A stretch of 64,000 nt of DNA from Chitinivibrionales bacterium. Its GTDB lineage: Bacteria > Fibrobacterota > Chitinivibrionia > Chitinivibrionales > FEN-1185. Below, one piece after another: positions 1 to 8,500 of the stretch. The notes below the pieces were generated by a model. The model saw nothing but the letters and a program-made list of their open reading frames with translations, was not told the DNA's origin and searched no databases. The DNA lies in assembly GCA_035516255.1 (NCBI GenBank), contig DATJAL010000054.1, positions 1 to 64,000 of the forward strand. Direction: 5' to 3'. The translations under genes were made by a program, and so were the position numbers. Every line of letters starts with the position of its first letter. Position 1 is the stretch's first letter.

Positions 1-80
1 TGGCCTTTTTTCCAACAGAATTTTCTGAGGAACAGTTTTGCCCTGTTTTCAGTTTTCCCTATGAATTCAAAGGTTTCTAA

Positions 81-109
81 TTGACTAAAGCCCATATGCA
101 CAAGATAAT
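81..109 (+). promoter_or_regulatory. sigma70-type promoter of the MurNAc salvage operon
   Basis: A -35 hexamer TTGACT (81-86) and a -10 hexamer GATAAT (104-109) are separated by exactly 17 bases, close to the sigma70 consensus. Transcription would begin near 116, leaving a leader of about 150 bases before the ATG at 265. It is the best promoter-like match upstream of the three-gene operon. Confidence 0.6.
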
Positions 110-147
110 TCCTGTGCAAGATGTTTTATAATTACCTAAAACAATTC

Positions 148-161
148 TTGATCTACATCAA
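148..161. promoter_or_regulatory. perfect FNR/CRP-type dyad box
   Basis: The sequence is TTGAT, four bases (CTAC), ATCAA, a perfect match to the FNR consensus TTGAT-N4-ATCAA. It lies downstream of the predicted start site of the 81-109 promoter, where binding would repress, or it could activate a second weaker promoter. No crp/fnr-family gene is in this window, so the cognate regulator is unknown. Confidence 0.55.
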
Positions 162-264
162 AAACAAGGCATTTTTATTTGATGAGGATGAATGATCATT
201 TGCCGTCACCGCTTTTTGTATATTTTCTCTATCACATCCTTCAATCGATTTGAAGAAAACAATA

Positions 265-1443
265 ATGACCCGCTCCGGTCTTGACATCGTCGCAGCAAAA
301 TTTCCCAAAGAACTTGCCGGGAAAAAGATCGGCCTGCTCTGCCACGCCGCTTCGATCACGTCGAAATACCGCCATGCCGTTGATGTTTTTCTCAAATCCC
401 CCTGCAAGCTCGCGGCCCTGTTCGGCCCGCAGCACGGCATGTTCGGCCAGACCCAGGACAACATGGTGGAATGGCAGGGATACACTCATCCGGTGCTGAA
501 GATCCCGGTGTACAGCCTTTATGGCGAAACCAGGAAGCCCGGCAGGGAAAGCCTTTCGGCGCTCGATGCGTTCGTGGTTGATTTGCAGGACGTGGGCGCG
601 CGCCCCTACACATACGTCTGGACCGTCAAGCTTTGCATGGAGGCTTGCAGCCAGGCAGGCATCCCTTTATGGATTCTTGACAGACCAAACCCGATCGCGG
701 CGCTGCCGTTTGACGGCCCAATGCTTTCGGACAAATTTCATTCGTTTGTCGGCGGCGCGCCGATTCCGCTTTGTCACAGAATGACGATGGGAGAGATGGC
801 GCTGCTCCTTAAAAACTTTTATTTTCCTACTGTCAACCTGCAGGTCGTTTGGATGAAAGGATGGCAAAGGAATTCCCTGTGGCCCGAAACCGGCTTGCCA
901 TGGGTGCTGCCGTCTCCAAATATACCAACATTTGATACGGCGGTGGTGTATCCCGGCACAGTCCTTCTTGAGGCGACAAACCTATCGGAAGGGCGTGGCA
1001 CAACACGGCCGTTTGAAATCATCGGAGCGCCGTATCTTGACGCGGATAAACTGGTGAAAGAAATCGCACCATACGATCTTAAAGGATGTGTTTTCCGTAA
1101 GCACGATTTTATGCCGACGTTCCAGAAATGGCAGGGTAAATATTGTTATGGCCTGCAGGTGCACGTGACCGATCCCCGAAAGTACGAACCGGTCCTTACA
1201 ACGGCGGCGCTGCTTCAGGCTGTCATCAAACATTCGGATGGCCAATTCTCATTTAAACAGCCGCCCTACGAATACGACACGGTCAACATGCCATTCGATA
1301 TCCTGTCCGGCGACACGACCCTGCGGAATGCCTTCATGCGCGGTGCTGACCTGCGCAAGGAAAAAGAATCCTGGAAGCAATCGTATAAAGCGTTTCTTCC
1401 CGTCTTTAAAAATGTCTCGCATTATCCGGAGAAGGCTTCGTGA
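265..1443 (+). CDS. NamZ-like exo-beta-N-acetylmuramidase (DUF1343)
   Basis: About 392 residues with the DUF1343/NamZ signature: GLLCHAAS near residue 23, FGPQHG at 53-58, DLQDVGARPYTY near 106 and DRPNP at 139-143. Characterised NamZ enzymes release MurNAc from the non-reducing ends of peptidoglycan fragments. No signal peptide is visible, so this one is probably cytoplasmic and would act on imported muropeptides. As I recall, secreted NamZ proteins carry FGPEHG and an EGP motif; here these read FGPQHG and DGP, so catalysis or specificity may differ. A TTG at 250 is an alternative start in the same frame; I prefer the ATG at 265. The gene overlaps the next by GTGA, and the following MurU-like and AmgK-like genes supply the salvage route for its product. 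Confidence 0.85.
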   Translation: MTRSGLDIVAAKFPKELAGKKIGLLCHAASITSKYRHAVDVFLKSPCKLAALFGPQHGMFGQTQDNMVEWQGYTHPVLKIPVYSLYGETRKPGRESLSALDAFVVDLQDVGARPYTYVWTVKLCMEACSQAGIPLWILDRPNPIAALPFDGPMLSDKFHSFVGGAPIPLCHRMTMGEMALLLKNFYFPTVNLQVVWMKGWQRNSLWPETGLPWVLPSPNIPTFDTAVVYPGTVLLEATNLSEGRGTTRPFEIIGAPYLDADKLVKEIAPYDLKGCVFRKHDFMPTFQKWQGKYCYGLQVHVTDPRKYEPVLTTAALLQAVIKHSDGQFSFKQPPYEYDTVNMPFDILSGDTTLRNAFMRGADLRKEKESWKQSYKAFLPVFKNVSHYPEKAS

Positions 1444-2390
1444 CCGGATTCATTCTCGCAGCCGGATTCGGCACGCGGCTCAAGCCGCTTACCGACCATG
1501 TTCCCAAGGCGCTTGTCCCGGTTTGCGGCATTCCGCTGTTAAAAAGAGCGCATGATTTCTTCTCGGCAAACGGATTTGACAGGATTGCGGTCAACTCGCA
1601 CCACCATCCTGAGCAAGTGCAGGATTTTATAACTGATGCAAAACTTGACTGCGTTATATTCCATGAGGCGGGAAAAATCAGGGGCACCGGAGGCGCGCTG
1701 TTTTTTGCGAGGGACTTTCTTGCGGATGAGGAATATTTCTGCGTCGCAAATGTTGATATCGTTGCCACGCTTGATCTTAGGTCGCTGTTTGGGGCGTTTG
1801 TTAACATGAGTTGCGGCGCGGGACTTGTTTCTATTGTGTCAACCCGTGGTACGCTGTGGTACGATGCGGAAACAAAAGACTATATCGGCGCGCGGTCGGA
1901 ACAATCCGGGGTTCCCGGCGGATGCAGGGGAGAGCCCCGCGGCGCTGAATTCATGGGAATAGCTTTTTACAAAAAGGAAATCATCAACCTTCTCACTGCA
2001 GAGGATTTTTCCATTCTTCCCGTGTGGAAACGCTGCCGGGAGCAGGGAATGTCAGTGAAAATCATTGAGGCAAAGCCGGACTATTGGATTGATTTAGGTA
2101 CTCCCGCAACCTTGGCCGGAATTCATTTTGACGTTCTTGACGAAAAGTGCCGGCTTGCGGTTCCGGAGCACCTGATCGTTGACGGGAAAAAGAAAAAGGC
2201 ATGTCCGCGATCGTTTGATATGTCGCTGCGGGAAAGACTGGGACCCTATTCGTGGGTCGATGCACCGTTCATGCCCTCGTCCTGCGAAATTTCACGCTCA
2301 ATTATTTTCAGCGATGCCGTTGTCCCTGAACACGCAATCGTAAAAAACTCACTTTTTACAAAATACGGGGCGATCTCCTTTGGCTCCTGA
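1440..2390 (+). CDS. MurU-like nucleotidyltransferase (MurNAc-1-P uridylyltransferase)
   Basis: A sugar-phosphate nucleotidyltransferase of 316 residues. The N-terminus has the FILAAGFGTRLKPLT and PKALVPV nucleotide-binding motif, then a metal-site aspartate in the NVD segment and a late WIDLGTP motif. With NamZ upstream and an AmgK-like kinase downstream, the most likely reaction is MurNAc-1-phosphate plus UTP giving UDP-MurNAc; a mannose- or glucose-1-phosphate enzyme is possible from sequence alone. Known MurU proteins are about 220-240 residues, so the last 85 or so residues are extra; they include a hexapeptide-like stretch (SIIFSDAVVPEHAIV) resembling a short left-handed beta-helix. The GTG start at 1440 overlaps the upstream stop (GTGA), implying translational coupling. 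Confidence 0.8.
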   Translation: MTGFILAAGFGTRLKPLTDHVPKALVPVCGIPLLKRAHDFFSANGFDRIAVNSHHHPEQVQDFITDAKLDCVIFHEAGKIRGTGGALFFARDFLADEEYFCVANVDIVATLDLRSLFGAFVNMSCGAGLVSIVSTRGTLWYDAETKDYIGARSEQSGVPGGCRGEPRGAEFMGIAFYKKEIINLLTAEDFSILPVWKRCREQGMSVKIIEAKPDYWIDLGTPATLAGIHFDVLDEKCRLAVPEHLIVDGKKKKACPRSFDMSLRERLGPYSWVDAPFMPSSCEISRSIIFSDAVVPEHAIVKNSLFTKYGAISFGS

Positions 2391-3390
2391 GCCTGTACTA
2401 TTGACACCTGCGCAAAAGACGTTTCTTGCAGACGTGATACCGTCTTTCAGCCCGGATTCGTGGTCGATCACCTCGGCAGGAAACGCCGGCTCCGACCGCA
2501 GGTTTGTCCGGATAAAAGCGCCTGTTAAAAACGACTCATATATCCTGGTTGTCTGGGACAGCAGCGACCACGACTGGCGCCGTTTTCTTTCCATCCAGAA
2601 GGATGTCTCGGCGCATGTGCCGTTTTTGCCGGCTATTTTTGCCAGCGACGACGGCCACGGCCTTATCCTTGAGGAAGACCTGGGTGCATTGACATTAAAG
2701 AAATATTGCGCATCAGGAGCGGCGACAGCGGCATCCATGGAGGCGATCTACAAAAAGGCGCTCGACGCGCTTGTGCAATGGCAGCAGCTTGACATCGGAG
2801 CAAGCGCAACGATTGCGGCGCGCGACATGGACCTCGAGATGTTTTTGTGGGAAAGCGACTATTTCACCCAGCACTGCGTGCGGGAATATTTCGGACTCGA
2901 AAAGCTGGTCTCCGCCGAATGGGAAAATGAGCGCCGGGCCATAGCCCGGGAAGCGGCCGGCTTGCCGAAGGTATGCATCCACCGGGATTTCCAATCCGAA
3001 AACATCATGCTGGCGGCTGAAAAAATACGGTTTGTTGATTTTCAGGGCGCACGCCGCGGCCCGGCCGGTTACGACGTGGCGTCGCTGTTGCTCGATCCCT
3101 ATGTGAAGCAACTCACGCCGGCGTTTTCCGGGCTGCTGCTTGAATATTATATGTCAATAGCGCCGGGCAACATCGATGAACGGTCATTCAAAATTTGCGC
3201 GTTGCAAAGGCTCATGCAGGCGCTCGGGGCATTTGCCAATTTATCCATCCATAAAGGGAAGGAATGGTATCGCGCGTTTATTCCGGTTGCGCTTAAACGG
3301 CTGGAGCTAATGGCTGATGGGCAGAGTATGTTCCCCGTGCTTCAGGAAATCGTCCGGGCATGTGGTGAAGCGTGCAAGAAGAAATGCTGA
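2380..3390 (+). CDS. AmgK-like MurNAc/GlcNAc 1-kinase (APH family)
   Basis: A 336-residue aminoglycoside-phosphotransferase-fold kinase. The catalytic loop HRDFQSEN is at 201-208 and the metal-binding DFQ at 220-222, followed by GPAGYDVASLL, the pattern of AmgK kinases that phosphorylate MurNAc at the anomeric hydroxyl. Its product would be the substrate of the MurU-like gene, bypassing de novo UDP-GlcNAc/MurA/MurB synthesis and the fosfomycin target. The start is TTG at 2380, overlapping the upstream gene by 11 bases, so all three genes form one coupled operon. It ends 3 bases before the convergent gene at 3394, with no hairpin between them. Substrate assignment rests mainly on context. Confidence 0.8.
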   Translation: MAPEPVLLTPAQKTFLADVIPSFSPDSWSITSAGNAGSDRRFVRIKAPVKNDSYILVVWDSSDHDWRRFLSIQKDVSAHVPFLPAIFASDDGHGLILEEDLGALTLKKYCASGAATAASMEAIYKKALDALVQWQQLDIGASATIAARDMDLEMFLWESDYFTQHCVREYFGLEKLVSAEWENERRAIAREAAGLPKVCIHRDFQSENIMLAAEKIRFVDFQGARRGPAGYDVASLLLDPYVKQLTPAFSGLLLEYYMSIAPGNIDERSFKICALQRLMQALGAFANLSIHKGKEWYRAFIPVALKRLELMADGQSMFPVLQEIVRACGEACKKKC

Positions 3391-3393
3391 GGG

Positions 3394-4950
3394 TTATTGT
3401 GCCGGATAATCCAACAACGTTCCCCTATTCAACAGCCATTGCGGGTCAAAAGCGGTTTTAATCGCCCTCATTTCCGCGATCGCTTTTTTACCGTACATTT
3501 CCCTCAGATATGCCGTCTTCAATTTTCCTATCCCATGCTCCGCCGAGACCGTGCCGCCGGCCGAAATCGCGGCCGCCATGAGTTCCCCGTACAGCTCTTT
3601 TGCTGTCGCCATTTCTTGCGAGTTGCGCGGAATCAGATTGATGTGCAGGTGAAAATCGCCGAGGTGGCCGAACGCCGCATGCGCCAGACCGCTGGCCTTG
3701 ACCTTGTCGATGCTCCAATCAAAGGTTTCCTCGAATTTTCCCGATGCGAGAGCGGTGTCCGTCGAGATTTTGCGTATATCCGGGTGATCACGCTTGTACC
3801 GGGCGATGGCGCTGTTGACCGCCTCGGGAATGCCGTGCCGTATCGCCTTGAGCTTCTCAATTTCCTTTGGTTTGAATCCGCTCCAGGTATCATCAAAGGA
3901 AGAACCGTGGCTCGACAGCGATTCCTCCCATTTGTCCATTTGATCCTCAAACTGCGCGCCGCTATCGTCGCGGCATTCCCAATAGACGGCATATTTTTTG
4001 TCCGGCGGGAAATCGGGAAGAGCAAAAGGCAAATCTTTTTTCACCGATTCAAGGAACGCGACGGCAGTCTCGTCAAAATATTCTATTGCGAGAACCTGTT
4101 GTTGATCTCTAAGAAAAGATGCGAATCCAAAGGCCGCTTTTCTGGAAGGAAAAAAACTGAGTCCGGCCGCAAAAAAAGGTTTCGGCGCCAGCCTGATTCC
4201 CACCATTGAAAAAATCCCGAGCGTTCCTTCCGAACCGATAAAAAGGTCTATGAGATCCATGTCGTCCGCCGCATAATATCCGCTCGCGTTTTTAATTGCG
4301 GGGATTCTATAGGCAGGCGCGTTGACGGAAAAGACGCTTCCCTGGCCGGTAGTGACAGCAAAAACGCCGTTACGTGCCTTGCAGTCGCCGCGCTTCAAAT
4401 TGAGCGTGCCGCCGTTTGCAAGCACAACCGAAAGGGAATGCACCCAGGCACGCGTCGGCCCGAAATGGAAGGACCGCGCGCCGGACGCGTTCGTCGCCAC
4501 CGTGCCGCCGAGCTGCGCCGTTGTTTCGGTGGGGTCTGGCGGATACAGCCATTGCTTTCCTTCAAGCAGGTTTGTTCCGGGAACCGGATACGGCCATGCC
4601 CGGGGCCGATCAAGAAAGGCCGCGATATTTTCAAGCGTAATTCCCGGCTCGCATAAGAGCACCCGCGTGCCATCGTCGCTTTTGTCAACACTGAGGATTC
4701 TGTTCGTCTCCGATATGCAGATTGCGGTGCAGCCGTCTGTCGGCACGCATCCGCCGGCTATTCCGGTCTTGCCGCCAATTACGGTGATTGGGGTACCGTC
4801 GCGGTTGCAACCGCGAACAACGGAAAGAAGGTCGTTCAGGTTTTGCGGAAAGTAAACCTTTTCCGGAATTCCCAGTGTAAAGCGGGACTCGTCGTACAGA
4901 AGCTCGGGCGCCGCTTCCCGAATGGTTTCTCTGCCGATAAATGATTTCAT
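3394..4950 (-). CDS. FAD-binding oxidase, D-lactate/glycolate dehydrogenase family (GlcD-like)
   Basis: A 518-residue two-domain flavoprotein. The N-terminal PCMH FAD domain shows VIGGKTGIAGG near residue 58 and PDPTETTAQLGGTVATNASG near 138. The C-terminal FAD-oxidase domain carries AHAAFGHLGDFHLHINL and the late GTVSAEHGIGKLK motif, whose histidines contact the 2-hydroxyacid. Family members oxidise D-lactate, glycolate or D-2-hydroxyglutarate and pass electrons to quinone or an electron-transfer flavoprotein. No Fe-S partner subunit is adjacent, so the acceptor is unknown. It lies 27 bases downstream of the Nudix gene and was probably cotranscribed with it. The exact substrate cannot be read from sequence. 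Confidence 0.85.
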   Translation of the reverse strand: MKSFIGRETIREAAPELLYDESRFTLGIPEKVYFPQNLNDLLSVVRGCNRDGTPITVIGGKTGIAGGCVPTDGCTAICISETNRILSVDKSDDGTRVLLCEPGITLENIAAFLDRPRAWPYPVPGTNLLEGKQWLYPPDPTETTAQLGGTVATNASGARSFHFGPTRAWVHSLSVVLANGGTLNLKRGDCKARNGVFAVTTGQGSVFSVNAPAYRIPAIKNASGYYAADDMDLIDLFIGSEGTLGIFSMVGIRLAPKPFFAAGLSFFPSRKAAFGFASFLRDQQQVLAIEYFDETAVAFLESVKKDLPFALPDFPPDKKYAVYWECRDDSGAQFEDQMDKWEESLSSHGSSFDDTWSGFKPKEIEKLKAIRHGIPEAVNSAIARYKRDHPDIRKISTDTALASGKFEETFDWSIDKVKASGLAHAAFGHLGDFHLHINLIPRNSQEMATAKELYGELMAAAISAGGTVSAEHGIGKLKTAYLREMYGKKAIAEMRAIKTAFDPQWLLNRGTLLDYPAQ

Positions 4951-4977
4951 GAGGGTCGAATAAGGTTGGGGAGGCGG

Positions 4978-5646
4978 TCAAGCCCGGCGAATGTTTCTCA
5001 GATACTCGTTGAACAGGTAAAATCCCAGCCTCACCTGCAGGGACGTTGTTTCTTCTTCCGCCTCCTGTTGCGTACAGAGGCACACGGCGGTGGACTCGCC
5101 GTCGCTTTTGCTGCCTGCCTTTCGCCCTTCAAACGAGGAGAATTCCTCATTGGAAAGGGGCACAATGCATCCAAAGTAAAAAATTCCCTCGTCGCATGCG
5201 CCGGGCGAACTGTAGAGCGGGCCTTTATGAAGGGGGCGCAGGGCTTCCGTGGTGATTGAAAGGCCCGTTTCCTCTAAAAGTTCTTTTACCGCGACCGCTT
5301 CAACGTTATTTATTTCACGGTCAAGCATTCCCGCGGGAAATTCCAGATTGAGCGTGCCGTTGCCGATCCTTCGCTGCCGGATCATCAGATATCGCTCGAC
5401 GCCCGTGTCCTTGTTCCTCAGCAGCGCCACGACGATCGCGGCATGCCCGCGGATGAAAATGTATTTGGGGAGCTTTTTTTTCTGCGGATCAGTGACGTTT
5501 GCCTCGCAGAGCGCGAACAGGAGCTCGCCGTTTTTGCTGTGGAGCAGGGAAATGGGCGTGAGACCGTTGATCGTGCAGCCGGCATCGCGAAGGGCCTTTT
5601 CCCATTGAAGCACTTTGGGCTCGGAGCGGAAGTCGGAGGGAAGCAT
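4978..5646 (-). CDS. Nudix hydrolase, ADP-ribose pyrophosphatase-like
   Basis: A 222-residue protein with a central Nudix box: FPAGMLDRE followed by KELLEETGL, the glutamates of which bind the catalytic metals. The box has one extra residue relative to the classic spacing and Lys replaces the usual Arg. The preceding GTLNLEFPAG and later SSPGACDEG-type loop are typical of ADP-sugar or NADH-type Nudix enzymes. It would hydrolyse a nucleoside diphosphate linked to another moiety. The N-terminal 80 residues look like a separate small beta domain. It is the first gene of a pair with the FAD oxidase downstream on the same strand. Confidence 0.8.
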   Translation of the reverse strand: MLPSDFRSEPKVLQWEKALRDAGCTINGLTPISLLHSKNGELLFALCEANVTDPQKKKLPKYIFIRGHAAIVVALLRNKDTGVERYLMIRQRRIGNGTLNLEFPAGMLDREINNVEAVAVKELLEETGLSITTEALRPLHKGPLYSSPGACDEGIFYFGCIVPLSNEEFSSFEGRKAGSKSDGESTAVCLCTQQEAEEETTSLQVRLGFYLFNEYLRNIRRA

Positions 5647-5725
5647 GATTTTGTTTTAAAATAACATGTTCGGATGAGATAAAGTATATGAATTTTTATG
5701 TGCTATTTTAGTGAAGGGATCCTAA

Positions 5726-5926
5726 TGGATTAGATCCATCGTAAACCGATTGCTAAAGATCTATGACATTGCAGGACGGCTGGTTTGCTCGCTTGTCAAG
5801 AAGAAGCAGGCCGGTGGAAGGTATGCTGTTGTCCCGCCTGTAGAGAATATACGATCGGGCAATTATCTTTATTCATTTACCGCAGGGGAGTATAAGGTAC
5901 AGAATAAATTTGTTATCATCCGATAA
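5726..5926 (+). pseudogene. orphan C-terminal sorting-domain remnant
   Basis: In the 327-base gap between two minus-strand genes, one plus-strand frame from 5726 to the TAA at 5924-5926 encodes a clear T9SS-type sorting-domain tail: IYDIAGRLVCSL, then GGRYAVVP, then IRSGNYLYSF and a terminal NKFVIIR. This is the final strand pattern of a secreted protein's beta-sandwich. A stop codon (5723-5725) lies just upstream and no start codon or body follows from it, so this is the tail end of a decayed secreted-protein gene. No other gene is visible in the gap. Confidence 0.7.
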
Positions 5927-5973
5927 CATTTTGAGTTTTGCGTCCTTTGCGAGAGATTTTTTTAAAAAAATAC

Positions 5974-6834
5974 TTACACCACCGACCCCGACTCCCTCCA
6001 CACCGAATACTTCACCCGGTCTTTTCCCTCTTTTTTCGCGGCGTACATCAGGGCGTCGGTCTTTTTGATGATCTCCTCCACGCTCGAGGGTGGGCGGATG
6101 AAGGTCATGACGCCGATGGAGAACGTCACCGGCCAGCGCGCCCGGTTCATCCGTTCGTCGAGTACCGCATGCACCTTGTCAATCACCGCCTGCGCCTGCC
6201 CGTCGCCGGTCTCAGAGAGCAGCAGCACGAACTCGTCGCCGCCGAGGCGCGCGAAGAGGTCGGTGGAACGTATGTTTTTCAGGATCGTCGCGGCGACGGT
6301 GCGGAGCACCAGGTCGCCGGTGTCGTGTCCCATGGTGTCGTTGATTGCCTTGAAATCGTCGAGATCAATGTAGGCGAGGGAGAAGGGGTGCTTGTACCGT
6401 TGCGCCCGGTCAATTTCGATCATAGCGCCCTCGAAAAAGGCCCTGCGGTTTGCGGCACCGGTGAGCATGTCATTCCGCGCGAGGTTTTTTTCCGACGCCA
6501 GCGCGGTCTTTAGACGTGAGAGGATTTCGACGACAATCAGGAAAATGCAGAATTTCACGGTGACGTTCCAGTACGGCACGATCGGATGCGAATACGATGA
6601 ATGGGAAATGACGTCGGAAAAAAACCACGCCGCCGCGCCGACCACCGCAATGATTCTGCCCGCATGCCGACCCGAATACCATGTCGCCATCAGAATGGGA
6701 AGCAGGTAAAACACCAGAAATGAGAGATCGGGGCCCGTGATGTTGTCGAACACCCAAAAGAAGATGATGGCGACGATGTAAAAAAGGTAGAGTACGGGCT
6801 GAGGAACCGAATAAATGAATTGAGATAAACGCAT
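5974..6834 (-). CDS. membrane-anchored diguanylate cyclase (GGDEF)
   Basis: A 286-residue protein with four predicted membrane segments in the first 107 residues, then a GGDEF domain. The active-site GGDEF is intact at 198-202, and an RSTD inhibitory I-site stands five residues before it (189-192), so product feedback by cyclic-di-GMP is expected. It would make c-di-GMP from two GTP at the inner membrane, sensing something through the small membrane domain. An open frame extends upstream into the next gene, but the ATG at 6834 directly starts the first membrane segment and is the credible start. No EAL partner is nearby. Confidence 0.9.
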   Translation of the reverse strand: MRLSQFIYSVPQPVLYLFYIVAIIFFWVFDNITGPDLSFLVFYLLPILMATWYSGRHAGRIIAVVGAAAWFFSDVISHSSYSHPIVPYWNVTVKFCIFLIVVEILSRLKTALASEKNLARNDMLTGAANRRAFFEGAMIEIDRAQRYKHPFSLAYIDLDDFKAINDTMGHDTGDLVLRTVAATILKNIRSTDLFARLGGDEFVLLLSETGDGQAQAVIDKVHAVLDERMNRARWPVTFSIGVMTFIRPPSSVEEIIKKTDALMYAAKKEGKDRVKYSVWRESGSVV

Positions 6835-6874
6835 GGTGTCTCTATAGGATAAGTATAGAATAAAGGCAGAAAAA

Positions 6875-8404
6875 CTACCACTTAAACAGTATTTTTGCCG
6901 ATTTCCACCCGGCGGCGAGGAGCACCGAAAAGGCGGTGAGGACGAGGACGCCGGGAATTCCCTTGAGAACAAAACAAAAAACGGCAAGGAAGGGAAAGAG
7001 AAGGAGCAGTCCCGCAAGCATGAATTTTTCCAGGTACACGAGAAAGACATATTTGCGGAACTCTGATGGCTTCTCGCAATAATAGCGGAGGAAGCGCATG
7101 CCCTCCTGGTTCCATTTTCCCTTGAGCCGCTTGTGGCGGGCGAACTGAACCATGATGTCGTTCCATCCGTTTTTTTCGGCATAATGCTTGAGAAACGGCG
7201 TGGTGAAGCGCACGTGGCCGGTGTCGAGCATGATGTCGATCATAGGGGGAATGAGTTCTTTCTCACCAGGCATGCTCTCGTAAGCGCTGTGGAGAAAGTG
7301 GAACGCCCTGAGGTTGTCTCCCTGTTCACGGTAAAAGTCCGCGAGAAACCAGTAGTCCTCGATGCAGTACGGGTGCTCCTGCCTTATGACGGCGTACACG
7401 AATTTTTCCATTGCGGAAAAATTACCCATGTTCCGCAGGTGATGGTAGTAATCGCGCATGATTTCAGGATTATGCGGCTCGAGCGCGAGTGCGGCCTCAA
7501 ACACCTTCTGCGCTTCCTTGTTTTCCTGTTTTTCCGAATAGGCGATGGCCTTGACGCGGAGCGCCTCGGCGTCGATGGGCGAAACGTCGAGCGCCTTGTT
7601 TGCCGACTGGAGGGCGAGGTCGAGCCTGCCGCTGTTAAGGTAGGCGTAGGCGCAGTCGACATACCCCACCGGTGAATTGGGATACAGGCGCACCGTTTCC
7701 TGCGCGAGCGCGAGTGCGTCGTCCATCTGGTCGTTCTGGGAAAGGCAGAACACGAGCCGCGACAGGGTCCTGATGTTTCTCGGCGATTGTTTCAGGTACT
7801 CCTGGTACAGCGCCACGCTCTTGTGCGGTTCGCCGCGGAAGAGGAAATGGTCGGCCAAAAGGTCGCGCGCCTCGTCGAACTGTGGATTGAGCTGGAGCGC
7901 GGTTTTAAAGCAAGTCTCGGCATTTTCGTGATCCCCGATGCGCTCGTAGGTGATGGCGGCGTTGCGGAACGTGTCGGGATTGTCAGTCCCTATTTTCAGG
8001 GCTTTTTCGAAATAACCGATGGCCCGGTCGAACTGGTTCAGCTCGGTGCAGTACCAAATCATGGCGCTGAGCACCGCCTCGACATCGGGATTGTACCGTT
8101 CGGCGCGCAAAAGATATTTGGCCGCTTTTTTAAAGTGGTCGAGCTGGGCAAAGGCATAGAACAGGCCGAGCAGCACGTCCACGTTTTTCTTGTCGAGCTT
8201 GAGGCTTTTATAAAGGTAGGGGATCGCTTCGCGGGGATTGTTCTTTTCCATGTAAACGCGGGAGTAAAGAAAATACAGTTCCCATTCGTCCTGGTACAAA
8301 ACGGCGTACGGCTCCAGAAGGGCGAGGGCATCGTCGCAGAGGCCTATGTCGAGGAGGTCTTCGACCCGGTCGGACAGATCCTGTATTTCGAGCCATTCTT
8401 CCAT
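6875..8404 (-). CDS. TPR-repeat protein with C-terminal membrane anchor
   Basis: A 509-residue protein made of about ten tetratricopeptide repeats between residues 10 and 390, recognisable by the A-Y/F-G-A-P helical rhythm (for example IGYFEKALKIGTDNPDTFRNAA and LALQSANKALDV). The last 60 residues hold two hydrophobic helices, so the repeats probably face the cytoplasm as a protein-binding scaffold held at the membrane. There is no signal peptide. It sits 40 bases upstream of the diguanylate cyclase on the same strand, suggesting joint expression. The binding partner cannot be inferred. Confidence 0.8.
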   Translation of the reverse strand: MEEWLEIQDLSDRVEDLLDIGLCDDALALLEPYAVLYQDEWELYFLYSRVYMEKNNPREAIPYLYKSLKLDKKNVDVLLGLFYAFAQLDHFKKAAKYLLRAERYNPDVEAVLSAMIWYCTELNQFDRAIGYFEKALKIGTDNPDTFRNAAITYERIGDHENAETCFKTALQLNPQFDEARDLLADHFLFRGEPHKSVALYQEYLKQSPRNIRTLSRLVFCLSQNDQMDDALALAQETVRLYPNSPVGYVDCAYAYLNSGRLDLALQSANKALDVSPIDAEALRVKAIAYSEKQENKEAQKVFEAALALEPHNPEIMRDYYHHLRNMGNFSAMEKFVYAVIRQEHPYCIEDYWFLADFYREQGDNLRAFHFLHSAYESMPGEKELIPPMIDIMLDTGHVRFTTPFLKHYAEKNGWNDIMVQFARHKRLKGKWNQEGMRFLRYYCEKPSEFRKYVFLVYLEKFMLAGLLLLFPFLAVFCFVLKGIPGVLVLTAFSVLLAAGWKSAKILFKW

Positions 8405-8500
8405 GAAACGGTGGTTCCTTGCGGGAAAAAATAATTGATAATGAAAGGACGCGGACGGAATTTTAGGGAAGCGCCGCAGGCGGGACTCCTGGCCAGGTTG

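Noticed and set aside
5974-7182. 402-codon version of the diguanylate cyclase
   Set aside because: The first 116 codons run through the TPR gene on the same strand in another frame and have no protein-like pattern.
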